Below, one piece after another: positions 22,250-34,494 of a DNA stretch of 64,000 nt. The translations under genes were made by a program, and so were the position numbers. The notes beneath the pieces are model-generated. The model had not been told where the DNA came from. It did no database searches and was given only the letters and a program-made list of their open reading frames with translations. Each line of letters opens with the position of its first letter. Positions within the stretch are counted from its first letter, which is position 1. The stretch is from Macrothele yani (lineage: Eukaryota; Arthropoda; Arachnida; Araneae; Macrothelidae): the NCBI GenBank assembly GCA_039090855.1, contig CM077011.1:18973001-19037000 (forward strand), given 5' to 3'.

Positions 22250-24655
22250 TGTCATTATTGTTCGGAAATTGGTTAATGATCAATCTGTTGTATTTGATTT
22301 TAAAATTTTCCTAATTGACCATAATTTTTTAATGTTATTATACATTCAGCTATTTTAATAAAGAATTGAGTGCTTTGAACAATTTTACATTAAAAAATTT
22401 AAAAAGATTACTCTTCAGCATTTTATATTTCCTCGTGAACAGGTGTTTGCTGAAAAGAATTAAAATAATAAAATCAACTCATGGTTCAAGAGGTGTTTTG
22501 TTATCACATGGTGAAAATGTTTTTCTTTAGGTGCGTACTCACACACACACACACACACACACACACTTACTTTTCTGTGGTTATCTGATCTCTTCAGTTC
22601 CTTTTACTTCAGCATGTAGTGGATACTTTCTCGCAGGCAGTGTCATTTTCGCTATTTTCAGCGAAGTAGTGTCTGTGTAATATACAGTTTTTGCCGTGGT
22701 TACATTACAGTTTTGCATTTTCTTTAAATAGTTTTAACTGATATCTTTGTGGTTAAAATAGTCACTTGTAAATTATTTATTGGGAAATACCAAATTCTGT
22801 GCTTGCATGCTGCCATTGAAGGGGGAGCGGTTCGATTTTCGTCACGGACAAACTTGTGTTTTCACGATGCATCAGATATTGTTCATGCAAACATGGTATC
22901 ACTTTTTCCAAGTAGGGTTCAGCATTTGCTGAACAAGTGTTCAAGAATTTATGAGGCATCGTTCCTCAAAGAAACCAAGTCCAAGAATGAATTATTCAAC
23001 GAATCCACATCACACCGTAACTCGTGTTAAATGCAATAATTCCTCTGTGTACGCATGTTATAGGTTTGAAAGGTTTGATGACAAATATTAATATCGGAAG
23101 CTTTATGTGGATTATTTTCTATTAGTGCGATAGTTTAAAGGAAACTCAATATCAGTTACTGGGCTAGATGTCATAGTATTTACCAGTAGCTTGTGAAAGT
23201 AATTTATTAGCATAAGAAAATAATAATGAACACGTAAATTTTGGCTTTATTGTTTTGATAAGTGTGCATGATACCGAGAAGAAATTTTGCTGTGCGTAGT
23301 ATACACTTTACAATATAATTCTTCAAAAGGTAGCTTTCATAAGAACTTGAGAAGTTGTGTTTGTGAGCTTTGTTTTGGCATGAAATAAAGTGTTAGCGTC
23401 AGAAGGCAAATTTTTATTTCGTGCAAATGTTATCTCGGGGAAGAGTACAAAATAATTAGTGTACTATTTCTATTTCAAGGATTCAGAAACGTATATCATA
23501 TTGCGTATTCTAAGAAACACAATAATGTCATCTTTATACAGAATGCACTAAATGCAGCTGAATTTGGCAGAATGTTTAAACGCAGGTCTTGATGCCATCG
23601 CGGAACGAAAAATAAATGTCGAGGAAATCTCAAAAAGAAAAGGTTTTGCTGTGTGAGAAATGCGAACAGCCGGTTTGCTATAATGCGAATCAGATGGGTT
23701 CGATTTCTTCACTCCAAACTGACTTAAACACTGGCTTTCTTCAAATTATTTTCCGTTCTAACAAATAAACAAGGAGAATTCTTTTCTCGTGAAGGAAAGG
23801 AAATGAACACGTGATGCATTGCCCACGGAAGCAGACACGTCGGGGGCGTAAATCCATGGCAAATCCTTTTCGTCTTCCATCAGGTGGAGCATTGGGAGCA
23901 TGGACAAACAAGATCCCGAGACCATGTTGTCTGACATGGGTTCCGCAGCTGGGTGAATAAAACATCATAAAGGCCGGTCACGTGACCATGGAATGGTAAC
24001 GGATGGAGCGAATTGCGCTCTTATCTCCCTTACTAAGGAACACACGAAGAATTTCTCACCATGCTTCACTTTCAGGAGAGACAAACTAAATGAATAAAAT
24101 GGAATCACTTTTTTCATTTCCATTCCGAAGAATAGGCCGCTATCAAACCTTCAAAGGATCTATTTCTTTCTTACATGTGCGAGGTACTACAACACCATCC
24201 ATTTGAAAAGCAACACAGAAACAATAGTTAAAAGTCAATGAGACATAGGTTTTCTAAAATTCTTTGGTACTACACTATCTGCCCATTTGCTTTGAATGAG
24301 TTCACATACCTTTTCTCAGATTATTGTCGCTTCTAGGAGTCAAACTTCCAGCATTGTTGAGTATTGGATAAAATAATAAATAATAATACGGCCAAGATGT
24401 TCTTCTGCTTTGCCAATGGCTAAGTACTCCGCTAACTTACGTAAATGGGTTACTAAATTTATCACGCTATTTCAGAAAATGGCTTGAAAAAATAGTAATA
24501 TTATTAAATACGTGTGCCGTTAGTAATGGTAAAATCTTTGAGGAAATTTTGATGATGAGAAAAATTGCCGTGAAGATCAGCGGAAGAAGAAATGAACGCA
24601 ACTCCTCCGAAAATAGAATTAACTGTTGTTAAACAACATTTATCGTATGAAAATA
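22250..24655. other. Intergenic DNA with a CA microsatellite and a partial family B LTR
   Basis: A CA run lies at 22540-22566. At 22818-22866 the 3' end of a family B terminal repeat is recognisable (GGTTCGATTTTCGTCACGGA, then ACAAACTTGTGTTTTCAC). Nothing else was identified; short ORFs around 23741-23968 match no family I know. Confidence 0.5.
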
Positions 24656-24658
24656 ATT

Positions 24659-24802
24659 TGTGAGGTACTATAGAGGTAAAGCACATGTCAAGACGACAAA
24701 TCGGCAGCGACATATTCTTTCCGTGTAGTTGGGAGAGCAACTTACTCCGGAGTGAGCGTGCGCGGTTTCGATCCCTGTCACGAACAAACTTGTGTTTTCA
24801 CA
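24659..24802 (+). mobile_element. Solo LTR of TRIM family B
   Basis: A 144-bp repeat beginning TGTGAGGTACTATAGAGG and ending TTTTCACA. It carries the tRNA-like module (about 24718-24785; TAGTTGGGAGAGC, then GGTTTCGATCC) seen in the copies at 21.9 and 49.7-50.1 kb. No neighbouring second repeat and no clear 4-bp duplication were found, so it is an old solo LTR or a truncated copy. Confidence 0.7.
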
Positions 24803-24804
24803 CA

Positions 24805-25380
24805 CTCACTTCTGCTAAACGCGGAGTATCTTCTGTTTCTAGATGTATGGAATTTGTTTTTTTATACAACAGTGAATATATATGTGACCATAAGGTCAGA
24901 AGAATAATTCACATACTTATAAAGCTACTTCACAAAAATATTTGTCCTTATATTTGTATGTCTCTATCTTCCGTTTGAAGATTTGTTTACCCAGCATTTT
25001 AGAGGTGAAAGACATACAAGTACATATCCCCTAAGATGCTAAACAGTTACACACTGCAGATTAGAAAAACGAAGGGGGATTTTAACATTGAAATGAGACC
25101 CTCTGGTTACTGATCATAATAAACGGAATTTTGACATAGTCACGTTATCACTCCGCGGCGAGTGCAGCTGGCATGCCCAAACTGTGAAGGAAGGGTCATG
25201 TGATCTTGGCGTTGCAGTTGTTTCTTAACACGCATAGATGTATCCATGCCTTCTATTGTGTATTCTGGGAAGGGAAGAGAAAACGAACGAAACAGTATTT
25301 CTGTTAGGAAAAAAAAATTTACTTAATTCTTCGAAAATATGTAAAAAAATAAACAAATTTACGCAGTAATATACATGTGT
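24805..25380. other. Intergenic DNA, nothing recognised
   Basis: AT-rich sequence without an identified gene or repeat. Confidence 0.4.
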
Positions 25381-25383
25381 ATA

Positions 25384-26644
25384 CCAGGTCGTTCGAAAAA
25401 TAATGGCCGATTTGGAGGGGAAAAAATGAAAGAGACATGCCACATAGCACACAATTTTATTTTATTTTACTTAGGCGCCTGCAGCAGCTATACGTCTCTT
25501 CCAGCGAATGGAAAGTGCTTGATTGCCAGCTCGAAAGAAATCTGGTTCGCTGAATCCAAGAAAGTCCTGAAATGTAATTTCGGTCTTCTCTCGTTTAGTC
25601 CTGTCAAGCTAAAATGCGTAAACGGGGGAAAATCGGTAGTGGCCCGGTCAGCGTCGTAGGCTGGATGTGGAAGCGTTTCGAACCTCAGTTTGTGTAGTTT
25701 CTGTTTCCTAATTTGTGACATGTGTGGTCTCGTGTTATCATGGAGAAGGATAGGACCCTTCCTGTTCACCAAAAATTGCTGTTTGGAACACAACTTCTAA
25801 TGCATTCGATCACTTGCTTCACAGTACGTGACTGAGATGATGCTTTCACCAGCATTCAAGAACCTGTTGTGTATGACACCGTGAACAGTACACCACCCAC
25901 TCAATAAAACCTTCTTTGGCGTCAACCTTAGATTTGAATGCTGTTTCGGTGGTTTACCATGGTCCAGCTGCGGGCCAGATCGCTAAAGGTGGTCGTATAG
26001 AATCCACTTTTCATCACAGTGCGATCAAGTAGAGGTTCCTTTTTTTGAGCAGCAAAAGGTTACTGCACATCTCAAACCTTTATTCTTTCTGATGCTCAAT
26101 CTGTTCGTGTGGGGCTCACGTAGCGAACCTCTTGACCTTACCAATTTGGTGGAGATGTTCGGAAATGGTTGACACCGACACATTGTACATTTTCGTGAGT
26201 TCTCTGACTACGACGCGAGGATTTGCCTCCCCCTTTGCCTTCAGAGCGTCGTTATCAATGACCGAATGTCGTCCTCGGCGCTCCCACATTGTAGGCTCGT
26301 GTCACCGGAACGAAACTTTTCAAACCACTGAATAACAGTATGTTCAGATGTTGCTTCGTCGCCTCATGCCTCGACCGCATTATTGTAGGTTTGTTCCGCA
26401 TTACAACCTAATTTGAACACATAAAGTAGAATCACCTACAACTCACTCCTTCCTGACATGTTGTACAGGCTACTTTCCCACGAGTAGCAAGGACTGCAGC
26501 TCAACCGATTATGGCGTGTATGTTACGTCTGAGTCGTCCTTCCACTCGTACGAATGGCGGAGCGAGCGGGTTGGTCTGCAAGCACTGTGAGCCAGTTGAA
26601 TACGGCACCTCAGAAAATCGGCCATTATTTGCTGAACGACCTGA
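25384..26644 (-). mobile_element. Mariner element with TIRs and TA duplication
   Basis: The ends are CCAGGTCGTTCGAAAAATAA (left) and TCAGGTCGTTCAGCAAATAA (right, reverse complement), both continuing ATGGCCGATTT, with TA at 25382-25383 and 26645-26646. The length is 1261 bp, normal for mariner. The transposase inside is heavily decayed. Confidence 0.88.
25420..26465 (-). pseudogene. Mariner transposase, decayed
   Basis: The N-terminus near 26465 reads MSGRSEL, then KLGCNAEQTYNNAVEA and QWFEKFRSGDTSLQ, as in the mariner helix-turn-helix domain. The C-terminal half (25488-25793) reads QFLVNRKGPILLHDNTRPH (second Asp), then ETLPHPAYDADRATTDF, with 34 residues between the two Asp as in DD34D mariners; SPDL of the consensus has become DADR. 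Several stops and frameshifts lie between. It has no plausible activity. Confidence 0.8.
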
Positions 26645-26774
26645 TATATACACACCGAAGTGCCGAAACGTTATTACTAGCGCGTTTTTATGTAAATCGA
26701 GGAAACTGCAAGTAAACGAAGTCGCGTGTGAAGATCCTAAATGGTTTAAATAACACCTGTACTGAGTTCTATTA

Positions 26775-27472
26775 ATCAGTGTTATTCTCTCTAAAGGCTG
26801 AGGATGTAATCAGTGTTATTCTTCTAAAGGCTGAGGATGTAATCAGTGTTATTCTTCTAAAGGTTGAGGATACAAGCCAGTAATCAGGCTGAGGATGTAA
26901 TCAGTGTTATTCTTCTAAAGGCTGAGGATGTAAGCGAGTAATCAGGCTGAGGGTATAATCAGTGTTTTTCTTGCTCTAATGGATGGAGATGTAAGCAAGT
27001 AATCAGCCTGGGGATGTAATAAATGTTATTCTTATTCTAAAGGCTGTGGATGTAAGCGAGTAATCATGCTGGGGATGTAACCAGTGTTATTCTTCTAAAG
27101 GCTGGGGATATAAGCGAGTAATCGGGCTGTGGATCTAACCAGTGTTTGTTCTAAAGGCTGCGGATGTAAGCGAGTAATCAGGCTGAGGATGTAATCAGTG
27201 TTATTCTTGCTCTAATAGCTGGAGATGTAAGCAAGTAATCAGCCTGGTGATGTAACCAGTGTTATTCTTGTTCTAAAGGCTGCGGATGTAAGCGAGTAAC
27301 CATGCTGGTGATGTAACCAGCGTTATTCTTCTTCTAAAGGCTGGGGATGTAAGCGAGTAATCGAGCTGGGGATGTAACCAGTGTTATTCTTGTTCTAAAG
27401 GCTGCGGATGTAAGCTAGTAATCATGCTGGGGATGTAACCAGTGTTATTCTTGTTCTAAAGGCTAGGGATGT
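26775..27472. repeat. ~60-bp composite minisatellite
   Basis: The block alternates GATGTAATCAGTGTTATTCT with CTAAAGGCTG and GGATGTAAGCGAGTAATCA about a dozen times. The period of about 60 bp itself looks built from two related half-units (GCTG-GGATGTAA-). Units differ by small indels, for instance the presence of TTGTT before CTAAAGG. Confidence 0.85.
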
Positions 27473-27482
27473 AAGTTTGACG

Positions 27483-28460
27483 AAGGCAAAATTGTAATGG
27501 CCTGACGACTGGGGCATAGCATTTCTGAGGCTGCAAAGCTTGTGCGGTGCTAACGATCAGCCGTGGTTAGTACTTATAAGCCGGAGGACGAAAAAATAAC
27601 GAATGGTCGGCAAGGTTCAGGCCGACCAGGGTTCATCTATTCTAGAGATAAGGGAAGGCTATCCACTCTGGTACAACCCAACAGAAGGGGCACTGTGTTG
27701 CAACTCGCCGTTAAATTGAATGCTGGTGACGGGAGTAATGCTTCCCAACACAAAGTGTATCGAACCCTGACGGAAATTGGGTTACGCAGCCACAAGCAGC
27801 TCCGAGTACTCAAGCTAGCCGTGGTTCACCATCGCAAGCTCTTACCATGGGCACGCGAGCATCAAAATTGAACTTAGATTGGAGCAAGGTTGTCTGGTCT
27901 GATGAATCGCGTTTTCTGTTGCGCCATTTGCACGGCCGGGTACGTGTCCGTCGTTTACTCGGGAAATTGTTGGCACCAGGATGAACCGTGAGAAAACAAC
28001 AAGCCGGTGTAATGCTTTTGGAAATGTTTTGCAAGGGAAACCTTGGCTCGAGTCTTTCATGTGCAGGAAACTATAAGTTCTACCGCCTACCTTATTATCT
28101 TTGCAATTCAGTACATCCTTTCATGGCAACGGTATTCCTCTCTAGTGTTACCTTCTTTCCCAGCATAATGAGCCATCCCATTCTATCTGAGTTGTTCAAG
28201 AATGGTTCGCGGAACTTGAGGGAGACGTCCAAGTATTGACAATACCTACAATTTCCCAAAACATTGATCCAATCGAGCATCGATGGCTTGTGTTTGAATA
28301 GAAAATCCGATCTGCTGCGAGCTCAACCACGAAATTTACAAAAGTTAAAGTACCTGCTGGTAACATATTGTATAAGATACCACAAGACACCTTTATAAAC
28401 CTTGTAGCCATTAGGCCTCGCCGTGTAAAAGAGCTGTTTGGGGCAAACGTGAAGGACTAA
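27483..28460 (+). pseudogene. Tc1-like transposase, decayed
   Basis: The reading begins near 27500 and is open over 27563-27871: GRQGSGRPG, VYRTLTEIGLRSHKQLR, LLPWAREHQN. In other frames it continues as WSKVVWSDESRFLLRHLHGR (first Asp) and LWEMFCKGNLG. Much decayed text then ends with DPIEHRWLVFE (Glu) and TFINLVAIRPRRVKELFGA (C-terminus). The order and spacing are those of a full-length Tc1 transposase with many indels. The second Asp motif is not recognisable. It follows directly on the minisatellite. Confidence 0.75.
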
Positions 28461-28494
28461 CATTATATCTTCGGATTCATACATATATACATAC

Positions 28495-28890
28495 ATATAT
28501 ATCATCATCGTTGCCAACCATTATCAATCCACTGCTGGATGAAAGTCACCCCAAATGTCTTCCACAACGGTCTGTCTTGAGCTAGTCTCCTCCAGCATGC
28601 TTTCGAATTTCATCCACCCATCTGACACGTGGTCTTCTTCTGGGTCTTTTCCTGTTCCTTGGAATTCAGTCTAAAATTTCAATTGTCAATCGATGGTCCG
28701 TCCTTCTGGAAATATGTCCAGCCCATTGCCATTTCAGGGATTTTACTGTGATCATGGTGTCTTCCACTCTTGTCATTTATCTTATCCACGAGTTCCTCTT
28801 CTTATTTTTCCTGGTTACATAAAGCATGCATCTCTCCAGGCTTCTTTCAGTTGTCTGCAGTCTTTGGGCGTCTTTTTAGATATTTGAGGC
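28495..28890 (-). mobile_element. LINE 3' tail, truncated
   Basis: Third copy of the RTE-like LINE 3' end. It shares AATATGTCCAGCCCATTGCC and CTTTCAGTTGTCTGCAG with the 4.0 and 5.7 kb copies and begins in an ATCATCATC simple repeat. It is truncated at about 28890, after the region equivalent to the RRMER motif. Its decayed frames carry no usable ORF. Confidence 0.75.
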
Positions 28891-28914
28891 GTCATATATA
28901 CATATACACATGTA

Positions 28915-29979
28915 TATATAGCTTAGGAGCTTACGAAAGTGTTCAGCAGGTTTCGCCTGGCATGTCTCTTCCAAGACTGTCCACAATTCACAGAGATTCA
29001 CAGCCGATAAGGTAGTGCCCAGAAAACCTGTTCGATGGTGTTTTAATCCAGGCTCATAGTTAGCCACTCACCGTTTCGAATTCACTTCAATGCCCTTCTA
29101 ACCATGCAGTAGGTAGAAGGGGCCAGTGCAAAATAAGTTATCTTGACAGAATACGCCATTGCTACTGGGATGCATGCTGTACATCAATGAGTGTAATAGG
29201 TCGGTTAGGATGTTCATATATTTGGGGGCACTCAACGACGAATGTACACTAGCATTCCAGCTTAACTCACCAAATACCATCACCGGGACACCAATATCTT
29301 GTATTATTTCAACTTGACATGGATGTTCCATAGAGGTTCACGTTAGATCCTCACTTTTCCACAGGTTCAATGCAGTTTAAATCTGAATTCATGACTCCAG
29401 GTAATCACCTTCCAGACCTATGTGGTGCAGTGTCAATGTGATTCTGCCCAGGCCAGGCGTTAATCCCAATGTAGTACCGTTAACAGAAGGACTCTTATGG
29501 ACCAACAGCTCCCGAACTTTAGACGTTTAATGTACGTTACACTGTCCTTGCACTGACTTTACGACTTAATACCCATTTCAAATCTGTGGTGATTTGCGAT
29601 ATAGCCGTCCGCTATATCAAAAACGATGCAGCGCAAAGGGCGCACACCACGAGCTGTCAAGCCTTGTACATCTCCGCAATTCATTTCGGAACTTGTTCTT
29701 TTCCAGAATTTTTGTATTCCCGAAATACCGTGGATCCTGTAACACAAAAAATCCCAGTGTGTTTAAAGCTTCCAAGTTAGAGTAGTACATCCAGCGGGCA
29801 CCTATAATCTGCCTTTTGTCAATACCATCCAAATCATGTGTTTTATCAATCACTATTGGGGCTGCTGTTGGAGATGGCTGTGTTTAAGTACAGCTTCAGC
29901 CCAACGTACGCATTAATAGAAGAGCAGCAGCCACGCATTTGCATAACTTATGCTGTCTCTAATTCAAATGCACTCAGTG
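28915..29979 (-). mobile_element. Tc1-like element, old and decayed
   Basis: Read on the minus strand the order is: a TIR-like end CACTGAGTGCATTTGAATT at 29979; KTHDLDGIDKRQIIGARWM (N-terminus); VPVMVFGELSWNASVH and GVFCQDNLFC (second Asp) at 29098-29331; then NLCELWTVLEETCQAKPAEH and FRKLL near 28930. Stops and shifts are frequent. It is the first of four Tc1 elements placed end to end. Confidence 0.75.
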
Positions 29980-29985
29980 AATATA

Positions 29986-31198
29986 CACTATCTACCAACA
30001 AGCAATTGGACACTTCTGCAATCGACGATATCTGCGGTCCTGATACACGTCACGGCCGCCGCCGTTAAATATCGTATGGGAAACAACAACGCAACCAGTC
30101 GCATGCAAGATGCCACGCAGTTCGGAGCTCTCTGATTTCGAGAAAGGAGTAATCGGGTATCACAGAAATGACCGATACATACGTGACATGTCCAGCGAGT
30201 TGAAGTACCCAAAATCGACAGTGGTCTACGTGATTGGCAAGTGGAAGATGAGAGGTGACGGTCGCAATGTGCCACAACCCGGAAGACCTACAAAACTGGG
30301 AGTTAGAGACCGACGGGTGCTGACCAGAGAAATTCGGAAGAACCGCACCAAATCGATAGGCCACATCCGCGAGGAGTTTCAACGGGCATCCGGGAGTGTG
30401 TTCTTTCGATGAATACGATTCGTAAGGAAGCCCATCTGCTCGGTTATCATGGACGTGCTGCCGCCCACAAGCCATTGATCACCAAGTTCAATGGCGCTGC
30501 TCGGCTAACGTGGTGCAAAGAACGTCGACAGTGGACCGTTGAACAGTGGAAACCGGTTCTCTGGAGCGAAGAAGGTTCACCCTCTACCGTTCGGATGGCA
30601 TGGTCTGGGTTTGGCGTTTGCCTGCGGAACGCCTCCTGCCGGAATGTATTGTGCCAACTGTGAAGTTCGGCGGCGGTGGAATTATGCTATGGGAGTGTTT
30701 CTCCTGGTATGGCACGGAACCCTTGGTCGCAATTCCTGGTAGACTCAACACCGAGACCTACTGCACCATTTTGGGTGACCATGCGCTTCCTACGTTGTGG
30801 CAGTTTTACGGGGTGGACCCATGTTACTTTCAAGATGACAATGCCACCTGTCATGTTGCGAGGTCCATCATGGCTTGGTATGGTGACAATGGAATTAATC
30901 GAATGGACTGGCCTTCGCAGAACCGGACCTTACCCCATCGAGCACCTCTGGGACGAGTTGGAGCGTCGACTTAAAGCGGTGCCCCCACCGTCCGAAATCG
31001 GTGGTGGAACTGACCTGCCTTCACCAAGCCGAGTGGAAGAAAATACCGCTAACCGTCGTACAATGCCTGTTAGAGAGTATGCCCCGGAGGGTCGCAGCTG
31101 TAATCGCCGCTCGTGGAGGCTCCACCAACTATTAAAGGTGAATAAACTTTATTTTACTTTGCTATCACAGGTGTCCAATTACTTGTTAGTAGATAGTG
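29986..31198 (+). mobile_element. Tc1-like element with TIRs
   Basis: The ends are CACTATCTACCAACAAGCAA (left) and CACTATCTACTAACAAGTAA (right, reverse complement), both continuing TTGGACAC, flanked by TA at 29984-29985 and 31199-31200. The length is 1213 bp. It starts 7 bp after the previous element ends. Confidence 0.92.
30110..31134 (+). pseudogene. Tc1-like transposase, several frameshifts
   Basis: MPRSSELSDFEKGVIGYHRN opens the first helix-turn-helix, followed by PKSTVVYVIGKW and GRPTKLGVRDRRVL. The frame shifts near 30410 (KEAHLLGYHGRAAAHKPLI, RRQWTVEQWKPVLWSEEGS) and again near 30560 (LYRSDGMVWVWR, GGGGIMLWECFSW, FQDDNATCHVA with the second Asp). One more shift precedes YPIEHLWDELERRLK (Glu). 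The last residues, VAAVIAARGGSTNY with stop TAA at 31132, give the true C-terminus. The first Asp region reads WSEEG, so the DE pair is damaged there. Confidence 0.88.
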
Positions 31199-31206
31199 TA
31201 TATATA

Positions 31207-32424
31207 CACTGAAGAGCAATTGAATTAGAGACAGCTGGCGTTATGTAAATGTGGCGCTGTGGGCGGCCCTTTAAACGAAAACGACATGACGTATGCAGCG
31301 ATCCGACAATATAAAGAGTGATTCGACGGGAATCAGTAAGAGTCGGACGCAGTATGGGTAAGACGAAGGATCTAAGTGCATCGGGTCGTGGGCAAATTGT
31401 CGGAGGCCGACGAATGGGTCACTCCATCTCGGACGTCGTGCAGGCACTTTGATTATCTCGAGCCACTGTGTCACGGGTGCACCGTGAGTACTTCGAATCC
31501 GGTATAACCATCCCGGCAGGGCCAACTGCCGTGGACAAAAGAGTGTGGATGAGCGGGGTCATCATCTGCTAGCTCGCATTGTAACAGCGGTTAGATGGGC
31601 CACAGTGCAAGAAATCACTCGGCAATTTAACGCTGGCGCACAAAAACGTGTAAGCAGCCACACCATCCAGAACCATCTCCTCGCTATGGGGTACAGAAGC
31701 CATCGTCCCACAATGGTAACGCTGCTGACCGCACATCACAGGGTGCAAAGATTAGCATGGGCGCTGGAACATCGCACCTAGACCCTAGACATGTGGGAAA
31801 ATGTTTCCTCGACTGATGAGTCGAGATTCACGTTGGTACATGAGGATGGCAGGATACGAGTACGGCGCAAACCACATAAAGCGATGGATTCTTCTTGCCA
31901 GCAGGGTACTCTTCAAACTGGTGGGGGTGGCATTCTCGTCTGGAGACTGTTTACGTGGACTGAAATGGGACCCCTGGTACGTGTGACATCGTCCCTCACA
32001 GGTCAACGTTACCGGGATATCGTGGACGACCATTTGCTCCCGTTTGTGCGTCTTCAACATCCCACTGCGGACCTCATCTTGCAACAAGACAATGCACCGT
32101 GCCATCGCTCCCGAATTGTATTCGAAGTGTTGGATGAACACTCCACCGACGTGACCTCGCTTCCTTGGCCAGCTAGGTCACCTGACCTCAATCCCACCGA
32201 GCACATGTGGGATGCTATCCATAGAGATGTTCGAGGCTCTGACCTCCCTCTATCAAATCTTCGTGAACTTGGGGGGTTTGTTTAGGGGTCTTGGATCCTT
32301 ATGGCTTCCCAACGCTTCCTGCGTCTTGTCGAGCCCATGCCGAGACGAATAGCAGTCGTCATCAGGGCGAAAGGTGGTGCTACACGTTACTAGACAGGTA
32401 TCCCTAATTCAATTGCTCTTCAGT
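31207..32424 (+). mobile_element. Tc1-like element with TIRs, same family as 7184-8377
   Basis: Left end CACTGAAGAGCAATTGAATT, right end the inverted GACTGAAGAGCAATTGAATT, with TA at 31205-31206 and 32425-32426. The length is 1218 bp. It is separated from the preceding element only by TATATATA (31199-31206). Confidence 0.92.
31354..32391 (+). pseudogene. Tc1-like DD36E transposase, stops and frameshift
   Basis: MGKTKDLSASGRGQIVG starts at 31354. A TGA at 31450-31452 replaces the Gly of ALGFS; a frameshift precedes 31545; a TAG replaces Trp in HRTWTLDMW near 31781. From 31791 the catalytic domain is clean: STDESRFTLVHEDG, GGGGILVWRLF, LQQDNAPCHRS, SPDLNPTEHMWDAI. I count 36 residues between the second Asp and Glu. 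The ending KGGATRY is at about 32391 after a further shift near 32280. The catalytic half looks much better preserved than the N-terminal half. Confidence 0.9.
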
Positions 32425-32428
32425 CTAT

Positions 32429-33631
32429 ACACATTTAGTGATCACTGAATTATGAGCACCTACCAAATACTTCACAGGTCCTCCTATCGCCCTCAGTACA
32501 GCCGCATGTCAGCGATTCAATAAGATTCCGGAAGCAGTGGGTAGGTATGGCCAACCAAACTGTGGGTAATGCGACCTTCAATGTAGGTATGGGGGTAATT
32601 GGCGTATTTAGACGCCTGATATGCCGTTCAGTAGTGCCGATCAAGTACTCTATGGGATTGATATCAGGCGAGTTTGGAGACCAATAGATATGCTCGATAT
32701 GCCGGAAGTCTGAACTGTTTTTCTCAAACCATTTCGGCACAGCATTGGTCCTGTGGCTTGGCGCATTGTCATCTTAGAACATACCGTCGCCATTCGGGGA
32801 AAACGCAACGTTGCTGGGTGTACAGGTTCACAATAGTGGGCACCAGTCATACAATGTTCCACATGCACCAATCGTCCAAGTTCCTGTCAGGAAAACATGC
32901 CCCACACCATACAACCGTCTCCATCGACTTTCACTGTGGAGACCATACAGGATGGATCGAGTGCCTTATGTTGTTTGTGTCCAATGCGTACATGAGTATC
33001 CACGGAGGTGAGTTAAAATCCGACCGTGGGACTAGGACTCTTTTTTCCAGTTATCTTATGTCCAACGTCCATGATCTTTGCACCAGGCGTGTGTTTTGCG
33101 CCGATTAAACCATGGTTAGACGAGTATTTCTTAGGAATCGTCTGTTATTACAGACCATACTTACGAGCGTGTGATGCATGGTCACCACAGATACCGTACC
33201 GGGTTGACCTCTGTTGTAATTGGCAGTCAACTTATGAAAAGTGCTGCGTCTGTTAAACTGAATGCGTCGTCAGACCCTGCGCTCACCTCTCATGTCAGCC
33301 TTTCGCTGTCCTGGAAAGATTTGACTCCTGGTCGTCGTTTGAGCATTTTGATGTCAGTCCTGATAAACTTTAACTACGGCGGCTCGCAAACGACCCACCA
33401 GTTCAGTCGTTTAGGAAATCAAGGCGCCCGTTCTACGAGTTCCCGCAATCTGTCCTTTCTCAAAGGCCGATAAATCCTACCCATCACGGTCCGAATTTTA
33501 TTACCTACTGCTTCACGCACAATTTACATATGCTACGTCGGTCGACTAATCACGCCCTACCGGAAATCAAGTAGTCAACGGGCCGCATCCACTTTTGATA
33601 GGGGTGGTCATATTTCAGGGATCAATCGGTG
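32429..33631 (-). mobile_element. Tc1-like element, fourth of the end-to-end series
   Basis: The ends are CACATTTAGTGATCACTGAA (left) and CACCGATTGATCCCTGAAAT (right, reverse complement), continuing TATGAGCACC and ATGACCACC respectively. TA is at 32427-32428 and 33632-33633. The length is 1203 bp. It starts 4 bp after the previous element. The right flank is a CA microsatellite. Confidence 0.82.
32450..33480 (-). pseudogene. Tc1-like transposase, decayed
   Basis: The best part is 32450-32770: DDNAPSHRTNAVPKWFEKN, then YWSPNSPDINPIEYLIGT, then IPTHCFRNLIESLTCG. A TAA sits just before DDNAP (consensus FQDDNAP). I count 39 residues between the second Asp and the Glu, longer than in the neighbours. 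Upstream pieces near 32650-33110 include WRFSP-type remnants only. The conserved Trp of EHLWD is lost. Confidence 0.72.
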
Positions 33632-33633
33632 TA

Positions 33634-33700
33634 CACACACACACACACGCACGCACGCACGAATATGCACACACACACACACACACACACACACGCATGC
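33634..33700. repeat. (CA)n microsatellite
   Basis: CA/CG-rich dinucleotide run at the edge of the Tc1 series. Confidence 0.9.
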
Positions 33701-33729
33701 ACTTACACACTAGCCGAAACATGACCATT

Positions 33730-34050
33730 CTTCACTTCGTGTGGAGTAGGGCCGCGCTTGTTTGCAGCAAATGATAGCAGGCATGCGACTCGTCACGGTT
33801 TATGTGTGATACCGAAATTCATTTTGGTTGAAAAAACCGCAATCCGTCTGCAAAATATTTAGCAGTTCTGTCAATTTGGGTACAACAGGACATCGACGCC
33901 AACATGTTCAATAGGACTGAGTTCAGGGCGAAATGGAGGCCAGACGAAATGGTGAATTACTCCTCTTCTACATCAAACCATAATTGCTAGACATTGGCAA
34001 GATGGAATCTTGCATTTGAGCTCATAAATATCTCATCACATGCAGGAAAA
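33730..34050 (-). pseudogene. Tc1-like transposase fragment, very decayed
   Basis: On the minus strand FVWPPFRPELSPIEHVGVDVLL is readable, corresponding to the WPPxSPDLxPIEHVWD signature around the catalytic Glu. Surrounding frames are broken, and neither TIRs nor the Asp motifs are found. It could be a relic of an older element against which the cluster accumulated. Confidence 0.5.
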
Positions 34051-34494
34051 AATGTGTAAACTTTTTGGATGTACTTGGTAAGCAACAGACACACACACAC
34101 TCTCTCTTTAAGATATGAAAACGAATATTAGACGTAAAGTGGCCAACATCGATTGCGACATGCTTCCATGTCACATGCCGTTCTTCGTTTGCAGCATGTC
34201 ATGTCTTGTGACGGGCACCATATGGAGCAGATTTTGTCTGAAACGTCTGCTCTGTCAATAAACAATAAATTCACGTACGTCTCAGTTCTTTTCCTGCGTC
34301 TTCAGCGCTACTGTCCTCATTGCGGTGTAATTTTGACCTAATGTTTTCCGCTAAATACTTTTCTAATGCCCTCAATATGCTACGTACCACATTTCGTCGC
34401 GATACCAACATTTCTTACTTTTCCAGACACCCTAGAATTGGGATACTTACGAGGGGTAGTCCGAGAATAAGTTTGGCGGTTCCGTTAGTAGCAC

